DNA of 64,000 nt from Alphaproteobacteria bacterium (GCA_019746225.1 JAIESE010000042.1:1-64000); one strand, 5' to 3'. Shown: positions 1 to 8,159, counted from the first letter of the stretch. The notes: a model not told the origin generated them from the letters alone. Made by a program: numbers and translations.

Positions 1-88
1 AAGTGATCTTCAACTTAACAAAGGGGACATTTCTACTGAACGTAAAGGGGACATTATCGCAGAACTTTTACATGATTGGATCGCATAA
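1..88 (+). CDS. C-terminal end of an unidentified reading frame or IS end, cut by the window edge
   Basis: An open frame enters from the left edge (codons start at base 2) and stops with TAA at 86-88, giving 28 residues ending LLHDWIA. It contains two copies of the 12-mer AAAGGGGACATT at 20-31 and 44-55, exactly 24 bases apart, which translate as two KGDI boxes. Short direct repeats with a GGGGACATT core are the sort of motif found at the ends of some insertion sequences, so this may be an IS terminus rather than a protein end. The family cannot be named from what is visible. Confidence 0.25.
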   Translation, partial: SDLQLNKGDISTERKGDIIAELLHDWIA

Positions 89-367
89 TATATATTATGG
101 AAAATAAGATGGAGGGTGTAAGCGTCAATTCCAACCCAACACGGCTCTCTAAATTGGTTTAGATCGCTTCATGCACCTCTTAAGATGCCCATACAGCCCG
201 TCTTAGAGCTGCGACACCCTTGATGCTACCAAATTTCTATCATGCGCATCCTTTCTATTCGTATAAACAGGCCTTAACTGACAAACGTGTTTCAACATGT
301 CTCATGGCGCTCTCCCATCTATCATGCGTATCTTTTGCTATTAACAATACTAAACGGAGACATGTAC
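89..367. other. Intergenic stretch without a recognised gene
   Basis: Both strands are interrupted by stops and nothing recognisable as a gene or tRNA was found. On the minus strand a short piece can be read that loosely resembles a decayed coding end, but it breaks after under 20 codons. It may be debris of the mobile element suspected at the left edge. The last bases (356-359, GGAG) are the ribosome binding site of the following gene. Confidence 0.3.
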
Positions 368-754
368 ATGAGCACAAAACCACAGGCTGGGGAATTTTGT
401 TGGAACGAGTTGATGACGTCTGATACCGGTAAGGCAAAAGAATTCTATGGCCAATTGTTTGGCTGGACGCACCAGGATATGCCGATGAAGAACATGACGT
501 ACACAATGTTTAATAGCGGTGAAAAGATGGTGGGCGGTCTATTGCAAATCCCCCCACAAGAACAAGGAAAGGTCCCTCCTCACTGGATGAGCTATATTTT
601 GGTAGCCAGTTTGGATGAAAGCCTGAATAAAGCCGAAACATTGGGTGCTAAGGTAAAAATGCCGCCAACAACCGTTGAGGGCATGGGACGGTTTGCCGTG
701 ATCCAAGACCCAACAGACGCCCACATCGCCCTCTGGGAATCGGCGATTCCATAA
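368..754 (+). CDS. VOC (glyoxalase/bleomycin-resistance fold) family protein
   Basis: A 128-residue cytosolic protein of the vicinal oxygen chelate superfamily, of the type with an opening GEFCWNEL strand, then FYGQLFGW, a GGLLQIP turn and a closing DPTDAHIALWE strand. These are the hallmarks of a single-domain member with two beta-alpha-beta-beta-beta units. Related proteins are often annotated as glyoxalase-like or as a 27-kDa antigen-like family; the substrate cannot be told. The ATG at 368 is chosen over 362 because GGAG at 356-359 is 8 bases from the former and only 2 from the latter. A longer frame reaching back to 287 has no ribosome binding site. It stands alone, with no operon partner. 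Confidence 0.8.
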   Translation: MSTKPQAGEFCWNELMTSDTGKAKEFYGQLFGWTHQDMPMKNMTYTMFNSGEKMVGGLLQIPPQEQGKVPPHWMSYILVASLDESLNKAETLGAKVKMPPTTVEGMGRFAVIQDPTDAHIALWESAIP

Positions 755-896
755 GAAGCCGAAATTTATTAAAGGAACATCTTATATCTTTTTCAAACAT
801 TACTGAAAAAGATGAAATTCTCATTGAAATCATGACTTAATGAAGTTATAAGATTTACACTAAATGTTGCTCAACCTTTTGAAGGAGTTCCTATTC

Positions 897-1760
897 ATGA
901 AAACCAAGATTATATTTATGTTTGTGATATTATGTTCAATTTCTTTTGCAATGGATGCAAAAAAACCAGAAGAACGAACTCATGGTTTAGAAGTAAAAAT
1001 TCCAAGCATGGTCTTGTTTTGTCACGACAGTGATACTGCTGAGTATAAGGCATGGGCACAAAATATGACGAAAGGAGAGGCTGTAAAACCGCATGACGTG
1101 GATTGGTATAACAAGAATATTTTAGCGCCACTCGTTGGGTTTACACAAAAAAAAGAATCAGGTGCTTTACTGACACTCGCCTTATTTTATCGAAAAGAAA
1201 TCGGATTGGATAAATTGCCTGTTTTGGTTAGCTATTTTCTAAAGGAGCCAAGATTTGAGAACAACGTTTATGTACTATCGGCTGCTGGAATTGCTGATCT
1301 GGCATCAGGAAAGATCGATCCAGCGTTAACCTTCTATGATAGAGCGAAAAGGCATGGAGATATTTTCTCAACAGTTCAAGCCATCTACATTACAGCATTA
1401 CTCAGTTCGCCTAAAAAGGAAATTCGTTACGTCGAAAAAGCTTGCGAAATCATCAGGGACTGGCAAGCTCTATATGCTGGAGAAACGGATACGAAAGTTA
1501 TAGGAGCTGACCTTCTGGGTCATATGCAAAAGAAGGGTGGGTCAAAGTATGGATCCCTTTTTGACATATATGATGCTCTTTTTTCGACCATTAAGAAATG
1601 GGGATTTGAAAAGATCTTGTTAGCGAAACTTATTGCGGAATGTGAACGCATCAATAACATTCCAGCAAGACTTGCTTTTATTGGGTGCTTTGGAAATTAT
1701 TTTATGGGCACCCCTTATGAAACCTTATTGAAAGAATCGAAGATTGTAGCAGCTAAGTAA
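897..1760 (+). CDS. Exported protein of unknown function
   Basis: The protein has 287 residues. It starts at the ATG at 897, which has AAGGAG nine bases upstream, and opens with a classical signal peptide (MKTK, hydrophobic IIFMFVILCSISFA, cleavage before MDAKK). A longer frame from 864 would bury this signal and lacks a ribosome binding site. The mature part is mixed helical. Its middle (about residues 130-200) has helix pairs such as ASGKIDPALTFYDRAKRHGD that resemble TPR or Sel1-like hairpins, though no clear repeat period is visible. I do not recognise a family. It converges on the peptide deformylase homologue downstream. Confidence 0.75.
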   Translation: MKTKIIFMFVILCSISFAMDAKKPEERTHGLEVKIPSMVLFCHDSDTAEYKAWAQNMTKGEAVKPHDVDWYNKNILAPLVGFTQKKESGALLTLALFYRKEIGLDKLPVLVSYFLKEPRFENNVYVLSAAGIADLASGKIDPALTFYDRAKRHGDIFSTVQAIYITALLSSPKKEIRYVEKACEIIRDWQALYAGETDTKVIGADLLGHMQKKGGSKYGSLFDIYDALFSTIKKWGFEKILLAKLIAECERINNIPARLAFIGCFGNYFMGTPYETLLKESKIVAAK

Positions 1761-1800
1761 TCTTAAGACATCTCCCCTGAAATCTTAGTAAGGGGTGAAT

Positions 1801-2520
1801 CTATTGAGAGGCGAGCGGAAAAAGATCCTGTGGCTTCAAGCCAAGGGCACGTTTCTTTTTAGTGGCTTCTTTCCTTCGTTCCTTCATCAATCCTTCTTGG
1901 GTGCCTTGAGGGGAATTTGGATCATATTGGTGAATGCACATTTTGTGATTGCAGTGGTCAATTTCATGCTGAAGAAGCCGCGCAAGGAAACCGTAAGCTT
2001 CCGCAGTTACGTCCCTTCCCTCTTCATCCTTGCCTTTGTACCGAATGGCCTTATAGCGCCAGATTTTCCCATAATGCTGCTTGGCTGAACAGCATCCTTC
2101 CCAATCAAGGACCTTACCCTTGCTCTCAATGCCTTCATAGGAGGGATTAATCAAAACAGTGAGGGGCAGAAGCTCTATGACATCGTCGCGCCACTTTAGG
2201 GCTTCTTCAGGTACAAGAAATACGGTGATTGGTTTAGCCACACCCACTTGAGTTGCCGCAAGGCCAGCGGCTCCCTCCTTTATAACTCTCTTCTTGAGGG
2301 CTGCAATAAAGTTCTTATCCTCTCGTGAAAGAGGAAACTTAACAGGATCCATGGGAGTCGTTAAGACACTATTTTGAGAAGGATCATCAATGTCAACAAT
2401 ATCGAGAGAGGCTGATTCATATTGAGGGTCCATTTTGTTTATCTCCATACTTGAGGCACAAGGCATGCACAATAATAACGTGCAAGTTATTACTTTAATT
2501 ACTATATTTTTATGTATAAT
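1801..2520 (-). CDS. Peptide deformylase homologue with an N-terminal signal sequence
   Basis: All three deformylase motifs are present: GLAATQ (about residues 86-91), EGCCS (141-145) with the metal-binding cysteine, and HEIDH (185-189) with the two metal-binding histidines. The enzyme family removes formyl groups from N-terminal Met in the cytosol. The conserved frame runs upstream of the first ordinary start, the TTG at 2472, and encodes a typical signal peptide: basic HKN, then VIKVITCTLLLCMPCASS. No ATG, GTG or TTG precedes that segment. A strong Shine-Dalgarno, AAGGGAGGGG, lies on the minus strand at 2524-2533 just before an ATT at 2518-2520, which I take as the start. The C-terminus is Lys-rich and longer than usual. 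An exported deformylase is unexpected, so its substrate is open. Confidence 0.75.
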   Translation of the reverse strand: MIHKNIVIKVITCTLLLCMPCASSMEINKMDPQYESASLDIVDIDDPSQNSVLTTPMDPVKFPLSREDKNFIAALKKRVIKEGAAGLAATQVGVAKPITVFLVPEEALKWRDDVIELLPLTVLINPSYEGIESKGKVLDWEGCCSAKQHYGKIWRYKAIRYKGKDEEGRDVTAEAYGFLARLLQHEIDHCNHKMCIHQYDPNSPQGTQEGLMKERRKEATKKKRALGLKPQDLFPLASQ

Positions 2521-2523
2521 AAA

Positions 2524-2533
2524 CCCCTCCCTT
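2524..2533 (-). promoter_or_regulatory. Strong Shine-Dalgarno that supports an ATT start for the deformylase homologue
   Basis: The minus strand reads AAGGGAGGGG here, followed by TTT and then ATT at 2520-2518 in the deformylase frame. The nearest conventional start (TTG, 2472) is 51 bases further on and has no purine-rich site. This spacing is the main reason to place the start at ATT. On the opposite strand, 2515-2520 reads TATAAT, a possible -10 box for the plus-strand gene that follows. Confidence 0.55.
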
Positions 2534-2601
2534 AATGAGATCTTAATAAAAAGATGTTTTAATTATTGAGTTACGCATACCACAATGAAAGGGATATTAA
2601 A

Positions 2602-3090
2602 ATGAAGAATTTTAACACAATTAGAAATTTATCTATGGGGATTCTTGCGACCTTAGTATTGCAAGGGGCATCCTTCGCCGCTTCTATGCTTCCTAGCGAC
2701 AATCCAGAGACAGCCCCAAAAGATGGTGAGAAAATGATGATGGGTTCTCATGAAGGTATGGGAATGGACATGATGAGCCCCGGAGACATGAAGGACCACC
2801 ACAAAATGATGAAAGAGCATCATGAACAAATGATGAAAGATACCCCGGAGGACATGAAAGAACATCATAAAGTGATGATGGAACATCATGAGAAGATGAT
2901 GAATATGTCACCTGAAGAAATGAAAGCTCAACATGAGAAAATGATGAATATGAGCCCTGAAGAGAGAATGGATCATCGCAAGATGATCATGGGTGAAAAA
3001 AGTGCCAGCGCAGCGCCAGCAGATACGAAAGCTTCTGTAGAGCCAAAACCAGCTGAAGAACCAACGGCAGTAGCAGAATCAATAAAGTAA
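2602..3090 (+). CDS. Exported methionine- and histidine-rich protein
   Basis: A 162-residue protein with a signal peptide (MKNFNTIRNLS then MGILATLVLQGASFAAS). The ATG at 2602 is preceded by AAAGGGA; a longer frame from 2566 is unlikely. The centre, about residues 40-135, is packed with Met, His, Glu and Lys in imperfect repeats such as EHHEKMMNMSPEEMK. The motif MSPEEM/MSPEER occurs twice, with a related TPEDM before it. The tail is a Pro, Ala and Glu-rich linker. Such Met/His arrays are typical of periplasmic copper- or silver-binding proteins, so metal binding is a reasonable inference, but no known domain is identified. It could equally be a low-complexity surface protein. Confidence 0.75.
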   Translation: MKNFNTIRNLSMGILATLVLQGASFAASMLPSDNPETAPKDGEKMMMGSHEGMGMDMMSPGDMKDHHKMMKEHHEQMMKDTPEDMKEHHKVMMEHHEKMMNMSPEEMKAQHEKMMNMSPEERMDHRKMIMGEKSASAAPADTKASVEPKPAEEPTAVAESIK

Positions 3091-3100
3091 GGATCATAAG

Positions 3101-3138
3101 GACTCGCCTGGCACCATAGCTAATAGATCAGGCGAGTT
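3101..3138 (+). terminator. Hairpin after the Met/His-rich gene
   Basis: ACTCGCCTG at 3102-3110 pairs perfectly with CAGGCGAGT at 3129-3137 around an 18-base loop. A pyrimidine-rich tail follows, not a clean U-run. It is probably a transcription terminator for the preceding gene. Confidence 0.45.
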
Positions 3139-3210
3139 CCCCTCCCCTTTACGATATTTTAAGCATAACGCCTTATTCTAATTCTTATTAGGATAAGAGG
3201 TTGATATATT

Positions 3211-3921
3211 ATGCTTTTCATAAGAGGGTTACTTTTAGTTCTAACAATTGCCTTTGCCGGCCATGCTGCTCCTCCAGCTCCTACCAAAACTGCATTAGCT
3301 CCAAGGCCACTGATTACTAAAGAAATAGGTGTTGATGACGAAGCTACAATCAGCCTGGTCAAGGAACTTGTTAAAAAGATGAAAGAAGATCCCACGAATG
3401 GTTCTTGGGATGATATGATTTCTGACACAGTGATGAAACAGCATACCTTAACCTTACATAAACCAAATAACCCCTACTTCTACAGCGATGACAAATATGT
3501 TATCACAGACATCATCGATTTAGTGCTTGATGATCCGGATGGAGTCTATGATGAAACCAAAACTTCCGGTACTTTGAAAATATATCGGGAATGTAATTAT
3601 CCTGTTGAAATTGAAATGCTTTATGATCGTGAAAAAAGGGCGGAAAAGAAGTTTCAAAACCCAAAACTTAATTTTCAAAAGGGATATCTTGGTCAGGTTG
3701 TATACGGTCCCACAAACCGAGTGATGGTTGTTTTAAATATTAAGGGTGATGAACAATTAGCAAATACCTTGGAAGAACGGTTGGCATATTTCAGAAACAA
3801 TATCCGTTTTGTTGATGCATATCCTGTAAAAGATGACCCATTAAAGCCTGACCCGGCTGATGCAAAGAAGGCGAAAGCAGGCGTTGGTTTGACAAACATA
3901 CATTGTGAGTGCCCATCTTAA
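3211..3921 (+). CDS. Exported protein of unknown function
   Basis: A 236-residue protein with a short signal peptide (MLFIRGLLLVLTIAFAGHA, cleavage before APPAP) and an AGAGG site upstream of the ATG. The mature protein begins with a Pro/Ala-rich linker, then a helical stretch (SLVKELVKKMKED), then a mixed beta region rich in Asp and Tyr. It ends in a CEC motif close to the C-terminus (HCECPS), with one more Cys near the middle (ECNYPVE). I recognise no family. Its neighbours are unrelated genes, but the surrounding 5 kb carries several other exported unknowns. Confidence 0.7.
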   Translation: MLFIRGLLLVLTIAFAGHAAPPAPTKTALAPRPLITKEIGVDDEATISLVKELVKKMKEDPTNGSWDDMISDTVMKQHTLTLHKPNNPYFYSDDKYVITDIIDLVLDDPDGVYDETKTSGTLKIYRECNYPVEIEMLYDREKRAEKKFQNPKLNFQKGYLGQVVYGPTNRVMVVLNIKGDEQLANTLEERLAYFRNNIRFVDAYPVKDDPLKPDPADAKKAKAGVGLTNIHCECPS

Positions 3922-3923
3922 GT

Positions 3924-4262
3924 TTAGATGGAAAATGAATTTCCACAGCCACAAGAGGCCGTCGCATTAGGATTTTTAATGACGAATTGGGCGGATGTTA
4001 AATCTTGAGTGTAATCAATCACCGCATCCGACAATAGGCCGAGGGAGATTTCATCAATAATTACCTCAATACCGTCTTTCAAAAATAACTGGTCATCCAT
4101 CGTTTGCGCATCATCCAAGGAAAAATGGTATTGAAAGCCAGAGCACCCTCCCCCGCTTACTGAAATACGCAATCGTAAAGGGCCTGAGGCTTCCTCTAGG
4201 GCTATAAGATGTGCAACCTGCTGAGCGGCACTTTCTGTAATAGTTATGTTTGGTGTAATCAT
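3924..4262 (-). CDS. erpA: Iron-sulfur cluster insertion protein (A-type carrier)
   Basis: A 112-residue A-type carrier that passes Fe-S clusters to apo-enzymes in the cytosol. The three conserved cysteines are visible: SGGGCSGFQY near residue 40 and the C-terminal CGCGNSFSI. The beta-rich body has the expected length (105-120). ErpA is favoured over IscA because of the CGCGNSF ending and the stand-alone setting without isc genes, but the two are hard to separate by eye. It lies just downstream of the histidine kinase on the same strand, with a 64-base gap. Confidence 0.88.
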   Translation of the reverse strand: MITPNITITESAAQQVAHLIALEEASGPLRLRISVSGGGCSGFQYHFSLDDAQTMDDQLFLKDGIEVIIDEISLGLLSDAVIDYTQDLTSAQFVIKNPNATASCGCGNSFSI

Positions 4263-4326
4263 AATTGATTTATAGCACGATTAAGGCATTTTGGGAAGGT
4301 TTCAGTCGTTGCTTCCCCCTTGTTAT

Positions 4327-5634
4327 CTACTGTGGCAGTCGTATCAGAACCCGCAAGCCGCCATGGGGGGAATCTCCGAGGCGAATTTGACCGCCGTGAT
4401 TTCGGATTACATCCCGCGCGATGCTCAAGCCAAGACCAACACCGCCCGTTTCCAGGTTCCGAGATACATCCAGACGGTAAAAGGGACGAAACACTTCATC
4501 CCGCTGAGACTCTGGTATCCCCGGACCATTATCATCTATCGTGATTTCAAGGAAGCGGCCACTTGCTTGCGCCCCGATCCACACATGATCAGCATAACGC
4601 TCTGAGTTCACCAATAAATTCATGAGGCATCGCTTTAACATCTGAGCCTTGACTTGTATCTTAAGTTCGACTGGGCAGTCGATTGTTATGTTAAGAGAGG
4701 TATTTCTAAACTGCGCTTTCAAATCATGAAATAAGTCACAAAGAATGATACTGATAGGCGATTCATCCCCTGCCCCTCTTGCAAAATCCAGATACCCTTC
4801 GAGCATCTTTTGCATTTGCTCGACATCCTCGGTCAAATTTACAACCTCAGGATCTCGAGGCATCATCGCAAGCTGAAGTTTCATTCTGGCCAGAGGCGTT
4901 CGTAAATCATGGGAAACGCCTGCGAGCATTTCGGTTCGTTCATTCAATTGTCGTCGGATTCGATCGCGCATAATATTAAAGGAAATACCTGCTTTACGGA
5001 CTTCTGTTGCTCCTTCTGGACGATAATCCCCAACATCTTGCCCCTTACCAAAACGTTCTGCCGCATCTCCTAAGCGCCGTAGGGGGCGGATTTGGTTGCG
5101 CATAAAGAGGGAGGCAACAATAAACAGTAACAAAGCAGATGCGGTTGTCCAGATAAGCACTAGGGGCGTTGTTCGACTGAAGAGGCGCTTTCGGGGGGTT
5201 TCAAAATGTAAAACACCCTGACGAACTTCAACATCTAAGTAGATATTGTCTTGGCTCATGCGTAAGAAATAGGGTTGTTTAAGCTTGTCACGCAAGGCTT
5301 CTTCCATAAATCCGTAAAGCCATGTCGACTTATATATACCAGCTCGTGGCAACTTTTCCCCTTGCTTCAGCTTCAAATCAAGCATGAGGCTATGATGCGC
5401 CAACTCAGCGACACGAGAAAAGTCTTGCCCATCTTCAACCATTTCTACAACCATATGAATATCACCAGAAATGGTGTTCGACAGGAGTCTTAGAATTGTT
5501 TCCGTGTGCCGATCAAAGAAAATGTAGCCTAAGACAACCTGGACTAAAATAAGGGGCGTTACTAGAATAATAAGGGAACGCCCGAATAAACTTCGGGGCA
5601 TAATAGACTTTATCAAACGAATTGGATTGCGCAT
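4327..5634 (-). CDS. Sensor histidine kinase, EnvZ-like
   Basis: An inner-membrane two-component sensor of 435 residues. It has TM1 at about residues 20-40, a periplasmic domain to about 155, TM2 at about 156-178, a HAMP segment at about 180-232, an H-box SHDLRTPLARM with phospho-acceptor His242, an N-box NLLVNSERYA, and G-boxes DNGPGIP and GVGLGLSIARD. The architecture and H-box match the EnvZ group. The ATG at 5634 is used because AAAGGGATCATA precedes it; a longer frame to 5712 runs through a terminator. No response regulator gene is adjacent, which is unusual because envZ normally follows ompR. The partner must lie elsewhere, or the pair has been split. Confidence 0.88.
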   Translation of the reverse strand: MRNPIRLIKSIMPRSLFGRSLIILVTPLILVQVVLGYIFFDRHTETILRLLSNTISGDIHMVVEMVEDGQDFSRVAELAHHSLMLDLKLKQGEKLPRAGIYKSTWLYGFMEEALRDKLKQPYFLRMSQDNIYLDVEVRQGVLHFETPRKRLFSRTTPLVLIWTTASALLLFIVASLFMRNQIRPLRRLGDAAERFGKGQDVGDYRPEGATEVRKAGISFNIMRDRIRRQLNERTEMLAGVSHDLRTPLARMKLQLAMMPRDPEVVNLTEDVEQMQKMLEGYLDFARGAGDESPISIILCDLFHDLKAQFRNTSLNITIDCPVELKIQVKAQMLKRCLMNLLVNSERYADHVWIGAQASGRFLEITIDDNGPGIPESQRDEVFRPFYRLDVSRNLETGGVGLGLSIARDVIRNHGGQIRLGDSPHGGLRVLIRLPQ

Positions 5635-5700
5635 TATGATCCCTTTTGTCCAATTTAGCCTATTTGTTCTCATGAAACCAACGGTTTTGTTGCCTAATAG

Positions 5701-5729
5701 AAAAAGGGGCAACGAATTGTTGCCCCTTC
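5701..5729 (-). terminator. Rho-independent terminator
   Basis: AAGGGGCAAC and GTTGCCCCTT pair around a GAATT loop, and on the minus strand the hairpin is followed by TTTTT. It sits between the stop of the exported 223-residue protein and the start of the histidine kinase, so it closes the former and separates the two transcripts. Confidence 0.82.
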
Positions 5730-5753
5730 TAGATCCGTCATTTTAGCGGTCTA

Positions 5754-6425
5754 TTAGTTTGCCCACGTTTTAATCACTGTAAGTCCGTTGTTTTCTTGAA
5801 TTGAACCGCCCATCTTAATGATCGGAATGTTACTAAGTTTCACCATTTTTGGTCGGCCTTTGTGTTCGCCACCTGCCCTGTCTCCTTCATCTGTTGGCTC
5901 ATCCTCAGGATCCGGAATGTTGGCTTTTCCCTGGTCACTTTTATCTTGATAATCTATGGGGGTGACAATTCCATTGAAATCGGCACTCACTTGTTTTGTC
6001 GTCGTGTCATTAACGTTCTGCGCAGCTTGCAACTGTTCCCTTGAATTTTGAAGATCTTCTGATTCCTGAGTCTGAGGCGTTACCAATTCAAGTTCGCCTG
6101 TTTGCATCGAGTCGGCTCTAATGCCCCCACGAGCTGAAAGAGCCATATCATCCTCTGTCCCTGCTCCGTCTTCAGATTCAATCTCTAAAAGATCGAGTCT
6201 ATCTTTCACCCGAACCTGAGGAGTGTCGGTAGGAACTTTTTGTCCCTTTTCTTTTTCTGCTGAAGGGGGAGTAAGTTTATGATTTTCTTCAGATAATGTA
6301 ACATTAGGTTTGCTGGTTTCCGTCTCCTGTTTTTGATTCTTGACTGTATTTCCAACACAAAGTGATGAGACGATTAAAGCGGCAATTGAAACACCTACCA
6401 TATTCTTTAATATAGTGATCTGCAT
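5754..6425 (-). CDS. Exported hydrophilic protein of unknown function
   Basis: A 223-residue protein with an N-terminal signal (MQITILKNMVGVSIAALIVSSLCVG). The rest is highly charged and rich in Glu, Gln, Thr and Pro, predicted mostly disordered. The last 30 residues are more ordered (VKLSNIPIIKMGGSIQENN, then TVIKTWAN). It has its own terminator. No family is recognised. The AT-rich gap of 266 bases upstream, shared with the divergent FYDLN gene, should hold its promoter. Confidence 0.65.
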   Translation of the reverse strand: MQITILKNMVGVSIAALIVSSLCVGNTVKNQKQETETSKPNVTLSEENHKLTPPSAEKEKGQKVPTDTPQVRVKDRLDLLEIESEDGAGTEDDMALSARGGIRADSMQTGELELVTPQTQESEDLQNSREQLQAAQNVNDTTTKQVSADFNGIVTPIDYQDKSDQGKANIPDPEDEPTDEGDRAGGEHKGRPKMVKLSNIPIIKMGGSIQENNGLTVIKTWAN

Positions 6426-6691
6426 AGTGGACTCCTTATCTGGTTAATCTTGCTCTTTCCCATACCCTTCCGGGTTAACTTTAAGGTACATTTTCATAAG
6501 TTAATAAGAGGTTAACAAACAAGAAGCTTGAAATATAAAATTGGATGGATAGAATGGGGTCCATGGAAGCCATTAAATCTGCAAAATTCATCGTTATATG
6601 AACTTTTGTTTTTGACAAATGCCCATAAGTCATGGCAAATGGCTGTAAAGGTATTTATATTTGAAGGTATTAGACTTGAAGGAGATCAATC

Positions 6692-7036
6692 GTGATTAAG
6701 TTAGAATGGGGAACAAAACGGGCTTGTCAAAGCTGTACGGCTCGTTTTTATGATATGCGTCACAGCCCAATTGTTTGTCCAAAATGTGGAGAAACCTTTG
6801 AAATACAGACACCTGGTCGTCGGTCACGTAGTCGTAATGCCGTGGTCGATGATATCGTTGCAAAGCCAATAGAAGATGATATCCTCATCGAAGAATTGGA
6901 TCTACCAGCCGACTTAGACGAAGATCTTGTCGAAGAGGATGATGATACTTTAATTGAAGACACATCAGACCTTGGAGAAGATTTAGACGATATGGCTGAT
7001 GTCATCGACACAGTTGATGAGGGCGAAGAGCAATAA
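6692..7036 (+). CDS. FYDLN-acid family protein (TIGR02300 type)
   Basis: A 114-residue protein that starts at GTG 6692 with GAAGGAG eight bases upstream. The N-terminal 40 residues hold a zinc-ribbon-like pair, CQSC and CPKC, around the family signature (here ARFYDM in place of FYDL), with the SPIVCPKCG segment. The C-terminal half is an acidic tail of Asp and Glu. This family is found throughout the Alphaproteobacteria and its function is not established. It is followed on the same strand by a 45-residue membrane protein, xerD and accA, and may be co-transcribed with them. Confidence 0.88.
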   Translation: MIKLEWGTKRACQSCTARFYDMRHSPIVCPKCGETFEIQTPGRRSRSRNAVVDDIVAKPIEDDILIEELDLPADLDEDLVEEDDDTLIEDTSDLGEDLDDMADVIDTVDEGEEQ

Positions 7037-7056
7037 TAATTTAAGAGAGTTATATT

Positions 7057-7194
7057 ATGAGCCTTATGAGTAAAGCTTTCTGGATCTCTTTGTTATGTTT
7101 GTCTTTTTTGGGCATCATTGTATTGGGTGTTGTCGGAATTCCGGCCAAACCCGTAACGGTGATTAAGACAATTCCAAATGATCGACTGCCATAG
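7057..7194 (+). CDS. Small single-span membrane protein
   Basis: A 45-residue protein in the gap between the FYDLN gene and xerD. It starts at ATG 7057 (alternative Met at 7066) and stops at TAG 7192. It has a single hydrophobic span (FWISLLCLSFLGIIVLGVVG) followed by a short tail, IPAKPVTVIKTIPNDRLP. Small proteins with this layout, a membrane anchor followed by a tail ending near NDRxP, are known to me at similar places in other alphaproteobacteria, but I know no function. The tight spacing on both sides supports a real gene within an operon. Confidence 0.6.
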   Translation: MSLMSKAFWISLLCLSFLGIIVLGVVGIPAKPVTVIKTIPNDRLP

Positions 7195-7202
7195 TAGATC
7201 AG

Positions 7203-8159
7203 ATGCTTGCACCTGAGGTTGATGCTTTTTTGGAAATGTTGGTGGCAGAAAGGGGATCTGCACCCAACACCATAGAAGCCTATCGACAGGATTTAAGTCA
7301 TTTTGCTGCATTTATTAAAGAGACTTCATCCTTTGAAGTCTCTTTATCTCATGTAACAGCTGATCACATCAACAATTTCCTTATTCACCTTTCTAAAGAG
7401 GGGCGCGAAGCTTCAACGCTATCTCGTCGTTTGTCAGCTTTGCGTCAATTTTATCAGTTTTTGCTGTCTGAAGATTGGATTACCTCCAATCCCACAGCAA
7501 CGATTGATGCTCCTCGCCCTCAAAGGTCCTTACCCAAAATATTGTCAGAGGAACATGTTGTTCGATTGCTGGAAACTGCCCGTCTCCAAATTGATCCAGA
7601 AGGGTATCGTCTATACGCCCTGCTAGAGACTCTTTATGCCAGTGGTTTGCGCGTCAGTGAACTCGTGACTCTCCCTTTCCTAGCATTTCACCCCAGTAAA
7701 TCTTTTCTTCTGATTAAGGGAAAAGGGGGTAAGGAACGCCTGGTGCCACTAAGTGAGCCTGCTCTAGCGGCATTGAATACCTATTTGACCGTTTACCCCA
7801 TATTTCTAAAGCGTGCAGGCCTCAAGGGTGAAAAATGGTTATTCCCCTCCCCTAGCAAAGAAGGATTTTTAACAAGACAACGATTCGGGCAGTTATTAAA
7901 AGCCCTTGCTCTGCAGGCCAACCTGGATCCGGATAGCATATCCCCCCATGTCATCCGTCATGCCTTTGCAACCCATCTTTTGACCCATGGGGCGGATCTC
8001 TTAGCGATTCAAAAATTATTAGGGCATGCTGACCTGTCAACCACCCAGATTTACACCCATGTGGTGACAAACCACCTAAAGGACTTGGTGAATCATCATC
8101 ACCCATTGGCACAGTCAACGAAAAAAGGTACATTGCAAAAAACAAGGGAAAACTCATGA
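7203..8159 (+). CDS. xerD: Tyrosine recombinase XerD/XerC type
   Basis: A 318-residue site-specific recombinase that resolves chromosome dimers at dif with its partner at the division septum. The N-terminal SAM-like DNA-binding domain covers about residues 1-105. The catalytic residues are all visible: Arg150 (ASGLRVSEL), Lys174 (KGKGGKER), His249 and Arg252 (SPHVIRHAF), His275 (LLGHADLS) and Tyr284 (TQIYTH). It is called XerD rather than XerC because it is coupled to accA, as in many alphaproteobacteria. It overlaps accA by ATGA, so the two are translationally coupled. The start is 9 bases after the stop of the small membrane protein. Confidence 0.9.
   Translation: MLAPEVDAFLEMLVAERGSAPNTIEAYRQDLSHFAAFIKETSSFEVSLSHVTADHINNFLIHLSKEGREASTLSRRLSALRQFYQFLLSEDWITSNPTATIDAPRPQRSLPKILSEEHVVRLLETARLQIDPEGYRLYALLETLYASGLRVSELVTLPFLAFHPSKSFLLIKGKGGKERLVPLSEPALAALNTYLTVYPIFLKRAGLKGEKWLFPSPSKEGFLTRQRFGQLLKALALQANLDPDSISPHVIRHAFATHLLTHGADLLAIQKLLGHADLSTTQIYTHVVTNHLKDLVNHHHPLAQSTKKGTLQKTRENS

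Noticed and set aside
1801..2472. Start of the deformylase homologue at TTG 2472
   Set aside because: No ribosome binding site precedes it and it would cut a signal peptide in half; the ATT at 2520 has a strong site.
6612..6640. Promoter for the FYDLN gene with TTGACA at 6612-6617
   Set aside because: No -10-like hexamer lies at 16-18 bases downstream.
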